Source of the DNA: an uncultured Marinosulfonomonas sp.
GTDB taxonomy: Bacteria > Pseudomonadota > Alphaproteobacteria > Rhodobacterales > Rhodobacteraceae
Assembly: GCA_947311455.1 (NCBI GenBank)
Contig: CAMZKY010000206.1
Span: forward strand, 1-21,855
Direction: 5' to 3'
Length of the DNA stretch: 21,855 nt
Shown piece after piece: positions 7,777-14,743 of this stretch (position 1 is its first letter; each line of letters starts with the position of its first letter). The translations under genes were made by a program, and so were the position numbers. Below the pieces are notes generated by a model. That model saw only the letters and a list, made by a program, of their open reading frames with translations, had not been told where the DNA came from and did not search any database.

Positions 7777-8160
7777 CTATCGACGGCCAAGGCTGGAACG
7801 AAGAATGCCCAGCGAGGATTTATAAATCGCCAATGCCTGATCGTGTTCAGTGCGGATTTCGGCGGATTTCATAATTTCGGTTTCAAGGGAAACATTGTTG
7901 CCATTGGGCGATTCCTGCCCAGCGCCGGCAATCAAAACCGGATGATAACCAGACGTGCCGGTTAAATGGCCCGCACGAGTGGCGCGTGTAGTAAATCCAT
8001 CAGATTGTTGTCGGTAAGTTTGTGCAAACGCTTCCACATCGCGGGCCTTAAAACCCGGTGTGTCGGCATTGGCGATGTTCCGTGCAACCGCGGTTTGGCG
8101 CGTTTGGGCGTGGCCCATCATTGCGCCCGCCATCTGGAATATCTCAAGTTTTTCAAACAT
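7777..8160 (-). CDS. flgB: Flagellar proximal rod protein FlgB
   Basis: A 127-residue proximal rod subunit and first gene of the nine-gene minus-strand operon. The motif ARNIANADTPGFKARDVEAF is the FlgB/rod signature, and the C-terminal EIMKSAEIRTEHDQALAIYKSS region is family-typical. The start at 8160 (MFEKLEIF) has GGGAGAAG just upstream; an extension to 8187 would consume that site. It diverges from fliI across 86 bases that carry a long inverted repeat. Confidence 0.95.
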   Translation of the reverse strand: MFEKLEIFQMAGAMMGHAQTRQTAVARNIANADTPGFKARDVEAFAQTYRQQSDGFTTRATRAGHLTGTSGYHPVLIAGAGQESPNGNNVSLETEIMKSAEIRTEHDQALAIYKSSLGILRSSLGRR

Positions 8161-8184
8161 CAGGGCTTCTCCCTCGATTAAAGT

Positions 8185-8222
8185 CAACCAAGCTTTAACG
8201 CTGATTCCTTAAAGATTGGTTG
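8185..8222. promoter_or_regulatory. 14-bp inverted repeat in the flgB/fliI divergent promoter region
   Basis: Arms 8185-8198 (CAACCAAGCTTTAA) and 8209-8222 (TTAAAGATTGGTTG) are reverse complements with one mismatch, separated by 10 bases. The dyad lies within the spacer between two divergent flagellar transcripts, ending 25 bases before the fliI and 24 bases before the flgB start codons. That placement fits an operator for a dimeric flagellar regulator. No T-run follows, so it is not a simple terminator. The binding protein is unknown. Confidence 0.5.
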
Positions 8223-8246
8223 TCAGCGCTAAATCAGGAGAATCCG

Positions 8247-9584
8247 ATGCAAATGGCCACTTTAGAAAACTTTCGCTCTGAAATTGCAAATATGCAGACG
8301 GTGTTCAATGTTGGGCGGGTAGTGGAAATTTCGCAGGATACCCTTGTGGTAAAGGGGTTTTCCAACATCGCCTGCCTTGGCGATCGGGTGCGTATTTTGG
8401 CCCGCCGCGGCGTAATAATTGGCGGCGAAGTTTTGCATGTATCGCAAGAATTGGTAACTATCCTACCTGAACAGTCCACCGAAGGTATGCGAATCGGTAA
8501 CCGAGTTGAGCTGATCGGAGAAGGGCAGATTACCCCGCATCAGGGGTGGATCGGGCGGGTGATTGATCCTTCGGGGCGTCCGCTGGATGGGTTGCCCCCC
8601 ATGTTGGGCGGCGAAATGCGCGCATTGCAAGGCCCACCACCAAATGCAACAGAACGCCGGCCATTGGGTGTGCGGCTGGAAACGGGGCTTTCTGTTTTTA
8701 ACACAATGCTGCCGATTGTGCGCGGCCAACGGATCGGGCTGTTTGCCGGTTCGGGCGTGGGGAAATCCACCTTGTTGGCCGATTTGGCACAAGGCGTGCA
8801 GGCCGATGTGGTGGTGATTGCCTTGATTGGCGAACGCGGGCGCGAGGTGCGCGAATTTGTTGATCATGTGCTTGGCCCCGAAGGGATGAAGCGCGCCGTT
8901 GTTGTAGCGGCAACCTCGGATCAATCGCCGCTGTTGCGCCGCCGTTGCGCCTGGACAGCCATGGCCGTTGCCGAATATTTCCGTGATCAGGGGCAGCACG
9001 TTTTGTTTCTGGCCGATTCAATCACCCGTTTTGCCGAAGCACATCGTGAAATTGCGCTGGCCGGTGGAGAGGAATCCTCATTGCGTGGTTATCCCCCGTC
9101 AACTTCCCATATGATTATGTCTTTATGCGAACGCGCTGGGCCAGGCACGGAATATGCCGGTGATATTACGGCAGTGTTCAGCGTGCTTGTGGCGGGGGCT
9201 GATATGGACGAACCTATCGCCGATATTTTGCGTGGTGTGCTGGATGGGCATGTGGTGCTGGAACGTGAAATTGCCGAACGCGGACGATTTCCGGCGATCA
9301 ATCTACTACGTTCGGTTTCGCGCAGCTTGCCAAAGGCCGCAAGCGATGACGAAAACCGGATCATTACCCATGCGCGCCAGATGCTAGGCGCCTATGACCG
9401 TGCCGAATTGATGATTCAAGCCGGGCTATACGCCACTGGATCAGACCCCACGATTGATGCCGCGATAGAAGTTTGGCCGAAACTGGATCGTTTCCTGGCG
9501 CAAAAAGAGCCTGAAAACACGACCAGCAGTTTCAATGCCTTGGCAGCCTGTCTGGATTTAAACAACACTCAAAACAACGAATAA
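8247..9584 (+). CDS. fliI: Flagellar export ATPase FliI
   Basis: A 445-residue cytoplasmic ATPase energising flagellar type III export. Walker A is GLFAGSGVGKST (about residues 164-175), the catalytic loop is ALIGERGREVREF, and Walker B is HVLFLADSITRFAEAHREIA (about 251-270), followed by LRGYPPS. The N-terminal beta-barrel domain (about 20-90) and C-terminal helical domain are present. ATG 8247 follows an AGGAG site; a TTG at 8220 is in frame but unsupported. The usual partners fliH and fliJ do not flank it. Its 3' end overlaps the convergent DUF1217 gene by 16 bases. A virulence-type SctN is unlikely given the flagellar surroundings. Confidence 0.95.
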   Translation: MQMATLENFRSEIANMQTVFNVGRVVEISQDTLVVKGFSNIACLGDRVRILARRGVIIGGEVLHVSQELVTILPEQSTEGMRIGNRVELIGEGQITPHQGWIGRVIDPSGRPLDGLPPMLGGEMRALQGPPPNATERRPLGVRLETGLSVFNTMLPIVRGQRIGLFAGSGVGKSTLLADLAQGVQADVVVIALIGERGREVREFVDHVLGPEGMKRAVVVAATSDQSPLLRRRCAWTAMAVAEYFRDQGQHVLFLADSITRFAEAHREIALAGGEESSLRGYPPSTSHMIMSLCERAGPGTEYAGDITAVFSVLVAGADMDEPIADILRGVLDGHVVLEREIAERGRFPAINLLRSVSRSLPKAASDDENRIITHARQMLGAYDRAELMIQAGLYATGSDPTIDAAIEVWPKLDRFLAQKEPENTTSSFNALAACLDLNNTQNNE

Positions 9585-10384
9585 TTCGGGCGCGGCATAT
9601 TTTGCAGCATGGTCAACGCGGTTTGGGAACTGTTTGTGGCTAGGTTAAAGGCCTGCGCATCGGACCGGATCAGAAACAGGCGGATCAAATCCTCTTGCTT
9701 ATCCTCAGAGGAAAATTGGCTAACACCGCTATCGCCAAAGGCATTTTGGGTTTTTTCCTTGAAGGTTTTTAACTGCGTATCCAAATCAAGCGTCGCAAAA
9801 GATGACGGCAGGTTAAACGCAGTTTCAAACACCTTGCGCAAGGGCGGGTTGCCCATAACAGTGAACCATTTGGTATCTTCTTGCAGGTTCTTACCCGCCA
9901 GATCCGAAATCTCGCGCCGTACTCCAAGGGCAAGACGCAGGTTTTCATTTTGCTCACCCACGGCAACTTCGAATTGTTGGTTTTTATACGCCGCGGTGAT
10001 TTTTTCGGAAAAATCGCTTAGTTGCGTGTTGGCGATAGGAAAATCGCCAAACCCAAAGGCCTTGGCGAGTTTGTTATACCGTTTATCCGACAGTTTGTTA
10101 GACAGCGCATCGTTGGTAAGGGTCCCGTCATCCAGGATTTTTTCGATGAAAAACTTGTTGTTTATATCATCGCCCAACCCAAAAGCCCCCAGCGCCACCT
10201 TTAATAATGTGTGGTCTGCAACCAGATCTTTGGCGTTGGTGATGTTGCCGATGTTTTCTTCGAAATAGGCAACATCTCGGGCAACAACCTGATCATTGTC
10301 AAAGGCCTTCTGCTGGACGGGCAATGTTCTATTCAGAAATGACCAGCCAGCAAAGCCACCAAAAGGAATGACAGGTTGAAACAT
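9569..10384 (-). CDS. DUF1217 family protein, flagellar-associated
   Basis: A 271-residue protein of unknown function, recognised as DUF1217 by its sequence style and position. Two related helical units are visible, each ending in an aromatic F(G/N)-type turn: about residues 54-117 (ending KLAKAFGFGDF) and about 150-213 (including VFETAFNLPSSF). There is no signal peptide or transmembrane segment. It is the third gene of the flaF-flbT unit, two bases after flbT, with an AAGGG ribosome site. The context suggests a role in flagellin secretion or filament assembly, but this is inference. Its 3' end overlaps fliI convergently by 16 bases. Confidence 0.75.
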   Translation of the reverse strand: MFQPVIPFGGFAGWSFLNRTLPVQQKAFDNDQVVARDVAYFEENIGNITNAKDLVADHTLLKVALGAFGLGDDINNKFFIEKILDDGTLTNDALSNKLSDKRYNKLAKAFGFGDFPIANTQLSDFSEKITAAYKNQQFEVAVGEQNENLRLALGVRREISDLAGKNLQEDTKWFTVMGNPPLRKVFETAFNLPSSFATLDLDTQLKTFKEKTQNAFGDSGVSQFSSEDKQEDLIRLFLIRSDAQAFNLATNSSQTALTMLQNMPRPNYSLF

Positions 10385-10386
10385 GG

Positions 10387-10788
10387 CTACACCCTTGCCG
10401 CCATCAAACGGTTTTCGCGCGGAAGCAACCCGCGCAGCGCTTTGAGGGCTTGGTAATAGTTTCCGCCCAATGCCTCGTCCGACGCACGGCTAAGTAAACT
10501 GCGGCTATCCAGATCAGTTAACACTTGACTTAACTGCTCGATCCCGCGCAGCAGTTGCATTTTGGCGTCGTCCTTTTCCATGTCGCCCGATAAAACCAGC
10601 TGAGCAATGTAACAGACCCGCCGCACAGGCGTGTTGGCCTCCTCAGGATGGATGGCGTCGCGTAGTCGTAAAATATTTGCATTTGGAGTTATGATTGAGA
10701 GGCGGCTGCGTCGATCACCATTTTCAATAACCGCACCGTTGATCAGTACCCGCTCTTTGGGGCCAAGTTTTAGAACCAAACCGCTCAT
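10387..10788 (-). CDS. flbT: Flagellin post-transcriptional regulator FlbT
   Basis: A 133-residue FlbT. In Caulobacter this protein binds flagellin mRNA 5' ends and represses translation or destabilises the message until the hook is complete. The N-terminus SGLVLKLGPKERVLINGAVI is diagnostic. The rest has the family pattern EEANTPVRRVCYIAQLVLSG and a C-terminal helical part. It overlaps flaF by four bases (10785-10788) and precedes the DUF1217 gene by two bases. A possible target, a palindrome over the flagellin ribosome site, lies in this window at 12540-12554. Confidence 0.93.
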   Translation of the reverse strand: MSGLVLKLGPKERVLINGAVIENGDRRSRLSIITPNANILRLRDAIHPEEANTPVRRVCYIAQLVLSGDMEKDDAKMQLLRGIEQLSQVLTDLDSRSLLSRASDEALGGNYYQALKALRGLLPRENRLMAARV

Positions 10789-11156
10789 GCTGAACCTGCC
10801 TTACTGCGTAATCCGCGCATTATGGCGGTGTTAATATCAATCAAAGGTTTGGCGTTTGCCTCACGACGAATTACAAGACGTGTGTGATGTTTGGTAAATT
10901 CGGAAAGATAGAATATTCGGGCACGCAATTCCTCTGGAAGCTGATTGGCATCATCAACAATATCAACAGCCAGGATTGTCCAGAGTTTTCCATTTTCATG
11001 GAGCGCATTCACCAAGGCATTAAAATTGCCCTTTTCGTCGGCAGCTTTCAAGCGGTGGGTAATTCGTGAAAAAGCATCATATTCCACCCCACGCATAGTA
11101 CGGATCGGAGCCGCGGTGGTTGCATAAGCCGTTTTGGCCATATTCAAAGCGTTCAT
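10785..11156 (-). CDS. flaF: Flagellar biosynthesis regulator FlaF
   Basis: A 123-residue FlaF, known from Caulobacter and other alphaproteobacteria as required for flagellin translation and secretion and as an antagonist of FlbT. Family features include the AYATTAAPIRTMRGVEYDAFSRITHRL region in two parts, LWTILAVDIVDDANQLPEELRARI, and a basic C-terminus with LIDINTAIMRGL. I chose ATG 11156 because AAGGGA lies five bases upstream. The upstream in-frame ATG (11171) would place that site inside the gene. It is downstream of the fliC terminator and overlaps flbT. Confidence 0.92.
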   Translation of the reverse strand: MNALNMAKTAYATTAAPIRTMRGVEYDAFSRITHRLKAADEKGNFNALVNALHENGKLWTILAVDIVDDANQLPEELRARIFYLSEFTKHHTRLVIRREANAKPLIDINTAIMRGLRSKAGSA

Positions 11157-11202
11157 GTCATTCCCTTTCAATGACAGAGTGCATTCATGCGGATTTTACC
11201 GC

Positions 11203-11232
11203 AAAGAAAGGGGCACCATTTTTGGCGCCCCC
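11203..11232 (-). terminator. Intrinsic terminator downstream of fliC
   Basis: On the minus strand an 8-bp stem (arms 11224-11231 and 11210-11217, GGGGCGCC with GGTGCCCC, one G-U pair) has a 6-base A-rich loop. It is followed by TTTCTTT (11203-11209). It sits 14 bases past the fliC stop and before flaF. It should end most flagellin transcripts, leaving flaF-flbT to readthrough or a separate promoter. Confidence 0.75.
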
Positions 11233-11245
11233 GTTAGCCAAGCGA

Positions 11246-12538
11246 CTATCTAAAGAGGGATAGAAGCGATTGTGGTGCTTGGTTTGCGATCGAAAGGGAT
11301 TGCGTACCAAGCTGTTGTTGAACCTGTAGCGCTTGTAGGCGCGCCGAGGCCTCTTCCATGTCGGCATCAACCATCGAACCAATACCGGATTTAAGCGAAT
11401 CCGTCAGTTTACTGATAAAATCGTTCTGTGTTGAAATTCGCCCTTCAACAGAACCAAACGATGCAGACGCATCAATCGCCGTGTTGATCAGGTTTTCGAT
11501 AGATCCAAGCGCTGACATTGCACCCGCCCCTGTCGACACATCAATCGCCGCTAGCCCTGACAACCCACCAGACCCGCGAGATGACGAGAAGCTGAAGCTG
11601 GCATCGGCATTGGTGTTGTTCGTGATTTTCAACTCACCAGCAACTGCGTCAATATCCATGGTGAAGTCGGTGTTGCTTAGCCCCGCATTTTGGAAGGCCG
11701 AGCGCATGCCCGCAACCACAGATTCGGCAGTGTCGCCTTCACGCACCGTATACTGCGCCTCGATCGAGCCGATTTGCATGGTCAGCTGATCGCCTTCCAT
11801 CAAGCCGGCTGCAACCGTGTTATCCAAACCAGCAGTACCGCGCGCCAAAGCAGCTGTTCCGCCGGCCGCCCCTGCGGCATCAAGGAAGGCAAATGTATCC
11901 AGCTTGATTGAGTCATTCGCGCCGCCATCATTTTTATCGATAACGCCTGCTATACCAGCATCCGTACCAACATTTGCCGCTGCAACCGTTAAAGTAGTAC
12001 CCGCGGTTTGTGACAGGTTTTGAGATGCCACGCCGATTGAACTGGCTGTTACAGTATTGTCGGCAGCACGATCTAGAGAAGACAGTACATTGATACCGGT
12101 ATTGCCATCAGTATTGGTGCCAGTAACTTCGCCATTGATCAGGTTCAGGCCGTTAAATTGCGCGGCATTCACCACAGATGTAACCTGTTTCACCAATGCA
12201 GAAATATCAGTCTGGATTTTTGCGCGATCAACATTGTCTTCTTGCGCGGCAACAACCTTGCCTTTGATCTGAGTTAGCAAATCAGTCACTGTTTCCGCAC
12301 CTTGGCGCGCAACCGCAACGGTGGATTCGCCCAAATTCAAGCTATCGCTGATAGCTTTAAATCCGTTCACATCCGATTCCATCACCTTGGAAATTGCCCA
12401 GATGGCAGAATTGTCTTTGGACGTGGCAATTGATTTACCCGTCGAAATTTCGCTTTGGGTTTGGCCCAGGTTTTGGTTGATTGATTTCAAAGTTTGAAGC
12501 GCAACCATCGCGCTGTTATTTGTCAGAATACTCGACAT
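11246..12538 (-). CDS. fliC: Flagellin FliC
   Basis: A 430-residue filament subunit. The conserved N-terminal D0/D1 region (about 1-140) begins MSSILTNNSAMVALQTLKSI and includes LGQTQSEISTGKSIATSKDN. The C-terminal D0 region (about 345-430) ends in VQQQLGTQSLSIANQAPQSL and a terminal LLSLFR. The central variable domain (about 140-340) is Ala/Gly/Asp-rich and carries a flagellin-IN-like unit (about 245-325). It is monocistronic by its strong terminator. The ribosome site AAGGAA is embedded in a 15-base palindrome just before the start. Lysines are present in the N-terminal core, which matters if the nearby acyltransferase acts on flagellin, but that is speculation. Confidence 0.96.
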   Translation of the reverse strand: MSSILTNNSAMVALQTLKSINQNLGQTQSEISTGKSIATSKDNSAIWAISKVMESDVNGFKAISDSLNLGESTVAVARQGAETVTDLLTQIKGKVVAAQEDNVDRAKIQTDISALVKQVTSVVNAAQFNGLNLINGEVTGTNTDGNTGINVLSSLDRAADNTVTASSIGVASQNLSQTAGTTLTVAAANVGTDAGIAGVIDKNDGGANDSIKLDTFAFLDAAGAAGGTAALARGTAGLDNTVAAGLMEGDQLTMQIGSIEAQYTVREGDTAESVVAGMRSAFQNAGLSNTDFTMDIDAVAGELKITNNTNADASFSFSSSRGSGGLSGLAAIDVSTGAGAMSALGSIENLINTAIDASASFGSVEGRISTQNDFISKLTDSLKSGIGSMVDADMEEASARLQALQVQQQLGTQSLSIANQAPQSLLSLFR

Positions 12539-12793
12539 TATTAAGTTCCTTAATCAAGCAGCGCTTTTGCACCGCGTTAAACATACCGCATAGATTGCAG
12601 CCTATAGCGTCATTCTGACGAAAACGGATTTTCACAGTGTTTGTATCCGTGCCACCCCCCAAGAGATGCACGACAGAGATTGCCCGCAAACCCCTAACAG
12701 AATCCTAATTCAACCTGCCGATATACTTGGCATTTGAACTAAACCATAACAGGGTTGGAAACGGTAATGTGGTGATAGGATTTAATTCGGGGC
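12539..12793. other. fliC upstream region
   Basis: This 255-base gap must hold the fliC promoter and the end of the acyltransferase/Hint transcript. I could not find a convincing sigma-28 or sigma-54 promoter. A TGGCACG at about 12646-12652 on the minus strand lacks the matching GC at -12. A C6 run lies near 12654-12660. A weak 6-bp GGTTGG/CCAACC pair downstream of the Hint gene is too widely spaced to be a good terminator. A short plus-strand ORF starting at 12727 runs into the Hint gene and is probably chance. Confidence 0.4.
12540..12554 (-). promoter_or_regulatory. Palindrome covering the flagellin ribosome binding site
   Basis: Read on the minus strand, ATTAAG-GAA-CTTAAT forms a perfect 6-bp inverted repeat with a 3-base loop one base before the fliC ATG. 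The AAGGAA ribosome site lies inside it. Folding would sequester the site, so this is a candidate point for FlbT/FlaF translational control. The stem is AU-rich and short, so it would be only marginally stable without a protein. Confidence 0.45.
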
Positions 12794-13747
12794 TTACCCA
12801 ACCAAAAGCTTTCCACTTAACCTGTCTTGAAACCGGTTTTCTGCGGGCAACTCAAATTTCAAAACCTCGGCTTCATAGCCTTTCAGAATATGGCGCGCGG
12901 ATTTTCCATAAGTTTCCGGCATGGATCGCAATTCGGGAAACAGCGAAAACACCTCTTCGCGGGCTTCGTCCTCGAATGCAGTTAGGCCTACGCCGCCGGG
13001 ATAAAAGCTTTCGCTGGCGCAATTATTTGCGGTGACAACCTCGTGGTTTTCAAACAGCAGGTGATAGTAAATTGTCTCACTTACATTATCGCGATAAATC
13101 GTGCGCCCGTTAATCAACATTTTCGCGGCGCAAAACACTTCTTCTTGTCCAAACAAAAGCGCGGCTGCGGGATCTTTGATCAGCATTCGGTGCATGGGAG
13201 AAACCAGCAAATCATGGCACGGCACACCGGGGCCAAAGCAATCTTTTAAAATGCGGATTGGTCGGAGTTTATTGAAATTTTCGAAGCTATCAGCGCTGAT
13301 GTGTTTCGAGCCGACCCAAACAATATTCTGCGGGCCGTTGTCTTTGGTTAGAACCGTATCGCCGATTTTTAGAGTTTCAATCGCGCGTGGGCCGTATGGG
13401 GTTTCGATCATCGTGCCTTTTACAAAACACGGCGGTTCATCCAAGCCGTTGATCGTGATGGTTACCGTTGATGTGCCGCCTGTGGAGGTAACATTAAAAA
13501 CTTCGGTCAAGGTTTGGCCAGTATTCAGCGCCTGAATCGTGGCGTTTGAATTGTTTGCGGTATAATTCCACACGCCATTACTATCGATTACAAGTTGGCT
13601 GCCGTATGATCCGGAGATTGTTTCGGCTGTCCATGCGCCCGTATCGGAACCCCATACAAAATCGATATCGCCATTTGTATGGAGCTGGCCACCAACCACG
13701 CCCGTGTCTTCGGTAACGGCACCCGTATCTGGAACTGGAAACCCCAT
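12794..13747 (-). CDS. VCBS-repeat and Hint (hedgehog/intein) domain protein
   Basis: A 317-residue protein. The N-terminal 104 residues form a VCBS-like repeat (EDTGVVGGQLHTNGDIDF, then an Asn/Thr-rich stretch ending TSTVTITINGLDE). From PPCFVKGTMIETPYG (about 105) to about 250 is a Hint domain of the bacterial Hint_2 type. It has the candidate nucleophile Cys107, the IETLKIGDTVLT strand pair and the LLVSPMHRMLI block. A further C-terminal tail follows, with FEDEAREEVFSLFPELR. No signal peptide is seen. Hint domains can self-cleave at the Cys. It lies eight bases after a HlyC-type acyltransferase, so it may be that enzyme's substrate or co-factor. It is an unusual neighbour for fliC. Confidence 0.85.
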   Translation of the reverse strand: MGFPVPDTGAVTEDTGVVGGQLHTNGDIDFVWGSDTGAWTAETISGSYGSQLVIDSNGVWNYTANNSNATIQALNTGQTLTEVFNVTSTGGTSTVTITINGLDEPPCFVKGTMIETPYGPRAIETLKIGDTVLTKDNGPQNIVWVGSKHISADSFENFNKLRPIRILKDCFGPGVPCHDLLVSPMHRMLIKDPAAALLFGQEEVFCAAKMLINGRTIYRDNVSETIYYHLLFENHEVVTANNCASESFYPGGVGLTAFEDEAREEVFSLFPELRSMPETYGKSARHILKGYEAEVLKFELPAENRFQDRLSGKLLVG

Positions 13748-13755
13748 ATTTTACC

Positions 13756-14262
13756 TTACGCCGCGTTAGAGGAAATACGATAGGATTGCACAAACCCGCG
13801 CCGCCCCATGCGGGCATCGCCATGCGTAACCTTGCGAATTTTTCCATTTTCCCCAAGGCGTGCAAAGTAAAATGGCCCATCTGGTGGATTGCGCGCCAAA
13901 TGGCGGATAACCTGTTTTCCATGCCCAAACGGCGCGATCAAATCAAGGAACCACAGGTTTTCGCCTGACGACCAATCCTCATGAATTGGTGGGACGCTAT
14001 CGTAGATCATTTTGCTTGAGGCATCGTCAGACAACCGCGCCCAGATCAATGCCGCGGCATTCACGCCGTCTTCGTTTGCGAAAAACCGAACACAGCCATG
14101 CGTAACCGCCGGCATAAAAAGCGACCGTAGCAAGCTTGGTGAATATTTCTGATGCAACGGGCAATAGGACGCTAAATAGGAAAGCGTTCCAAAGTCCCGC
14201 AATTGCTGATCATTGGGAACAACCAAAGTTGTTTCCAATGTCGAAATCGGAGTGCTGCTCAT
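13756..14262 (-). CDS. HlyC-type toxin-activating lysine acyltransferase
   Basis: A 168-residue cytoplasmic enzyme of the HlyC/ApxC family, which moves fatty acyl groups from acyl-ACP to lysines of RTX proteins. By eye it aligns with E. coli HlyC along most of its length. LSYLASYCPLHQ matches the region of HlyC His23, giving His37 here. IHEDWSSGENLWFLDLIAPFG matches the region of HlyC Asp92, giving Asp107 here. Both catalytic residues are kept. No RTX toxin is in the window; the next gene, eight bases on, encodes a VCBS-Hint protein. The AGG ribosome site lies in an arm of a 9-bp inverted repeat in the leader. Confidence 0.88.
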   Translation of the reverse strand: MSSTPISTLETTLVVPNDQQLRDFGTLSYLASYCPLHQKYSPSLLRSLFMPAVTHGCVRFFANEDGVNAAALIWARLSDDASSKMIYDSVPPIHEDWSSGENLWFLDLIAPFGHGKQVIRHLARNPPDGPFYFARLGENGKIRKVTHGDARMGRRGFVQSYRISSNAA

Positions 14263-14264
14263 GT

Positions 14265-14343
14265 AAACCTGCCATGGTTTTTATATTTTTTTCTTTTGAT
14301 AACATTTTGAGGCAGGTTTCGGGGAGATTTATTTTTACCCGAA
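14265..14343 (-). promoter_or_regulatory. Leader of the acyltransferase gene with overlapping inverted repeats
   Basis: A perfect 9-bp inverted repeat (14265-14273 and 14311-14319, AAACCTGCC/GGCAGGTTT) encloses a 37-base, very AT-rich loop. On the minus-strand transcript its 3' arm contains the AGG ribosome site directly before the start codon. A second perfect 6-bp hairpin (14318-14323 and 14338-14343, TTCGGG/CCCGAA) overlaps its 5' arm by two bases. The arrangement could mask translation or be a protein operator. Confidence 0.4.
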
Positions 14344-14398
14344 GAGTCGTTGTTGCTTTTGAGTCACTCTAGAGTTGTTACATCATCAGCGTTGGGTG

Positions 14399-14743
14399 CT
14401 ATGCACGCCATTCCAGCGCACGGCCTTTGGCGTTTAATTGAATGGTTTTGCCGGATTTATCATAAGTTTTTAAACTACCGCTATCTTTGCGTATTGTATT
14501 TAATCGATTGCTCACCATCCGCACACCGCGCACCGCTGCCACCAATAAATTCTGATTACGCTCGGCCTTTTTCATTATGCCGCCGATGGCCCGTCCGGAA
14601 ATGCGCAGGTTTGGAATTTGTGCGATCATTTGGTTTTTCTTGGCTGAAATCAAACCCAGCTCGTCAAAGAGGCCATCAAAAATGGCTTGCCGTTCTTTTT
14701 CAAATAACGTGTCCAGTTCCAGCAGAAATTCACTATTATTCAT
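14399..14743 (-). CDS. FlgN-like flagellar protein
   Basis: A 114-residue, helix-rich protein placed like a FlgN hook-filament chaperone after the rod-binding protein. Residues about 1-55 form an acidic/basic helix (LLELDTLFEKERQAIFDGLF) and the middle has a second helix with MKKAERNQNLLVAAVRGVR. The C-terminal LKTYDKSGKTIQLN segment is polar. I preferred ATG 14743, eight bases after AAGGA; a GTG at 14749 is possible. It overlaps flgJ by 8 bases, so the two are coupled. FlgN assignment rests on size, helix content and context, not on a diagnostic motif. Confidence 0.5.
   Translation of the reverse strand: MNNSEFLLELDTLFEKERQAIFDGLFDELGLISAKKNQMIAQIPNLRISGRAIGGIMKKAERNQNLLVAAVRGVRMVSNRLNTIRKDSGSLKTYDKSGKTIQLNAKGRALEWRA

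Noticed and set aside
8195..8212. Possible CtrA site (TTAA-N10-TTAA)
   Set aside because: CtrA boxes use TTAA-N7-TTAA; spacing here is 10, and the TTAA-N5-TTAA at 12541-12553 is also wrong.
8463..8999. 178-codon minus-strand ORF
   Set aside because: It lies wholly inside fliI in antisense, has His/Gln/Pro-biased composition and no recognisable domain, so it is a shadow of a conserved gene.
9609..10268. 219-codon plus-strand ORF
   Set aside because: Antisense to the DUF1217 gene, Ser/Arg-rich, no ribosome site. The minus-strand reading is operon-linked and protein-like.
12639..12655. Possible sigma-54 promoter for fliC (TGGCACG on the minus strand)
   Set aside because: The -24-like GG is present but no GC occurs at the required 10-base spacing, and it lies about 110 bases from the start.
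12727..13035. 102-codon plus-strand ORF running into the Hint gene
   Set aside because: No recognised domain; most of its length is antisense to the conserved Hint protein C-terminus.
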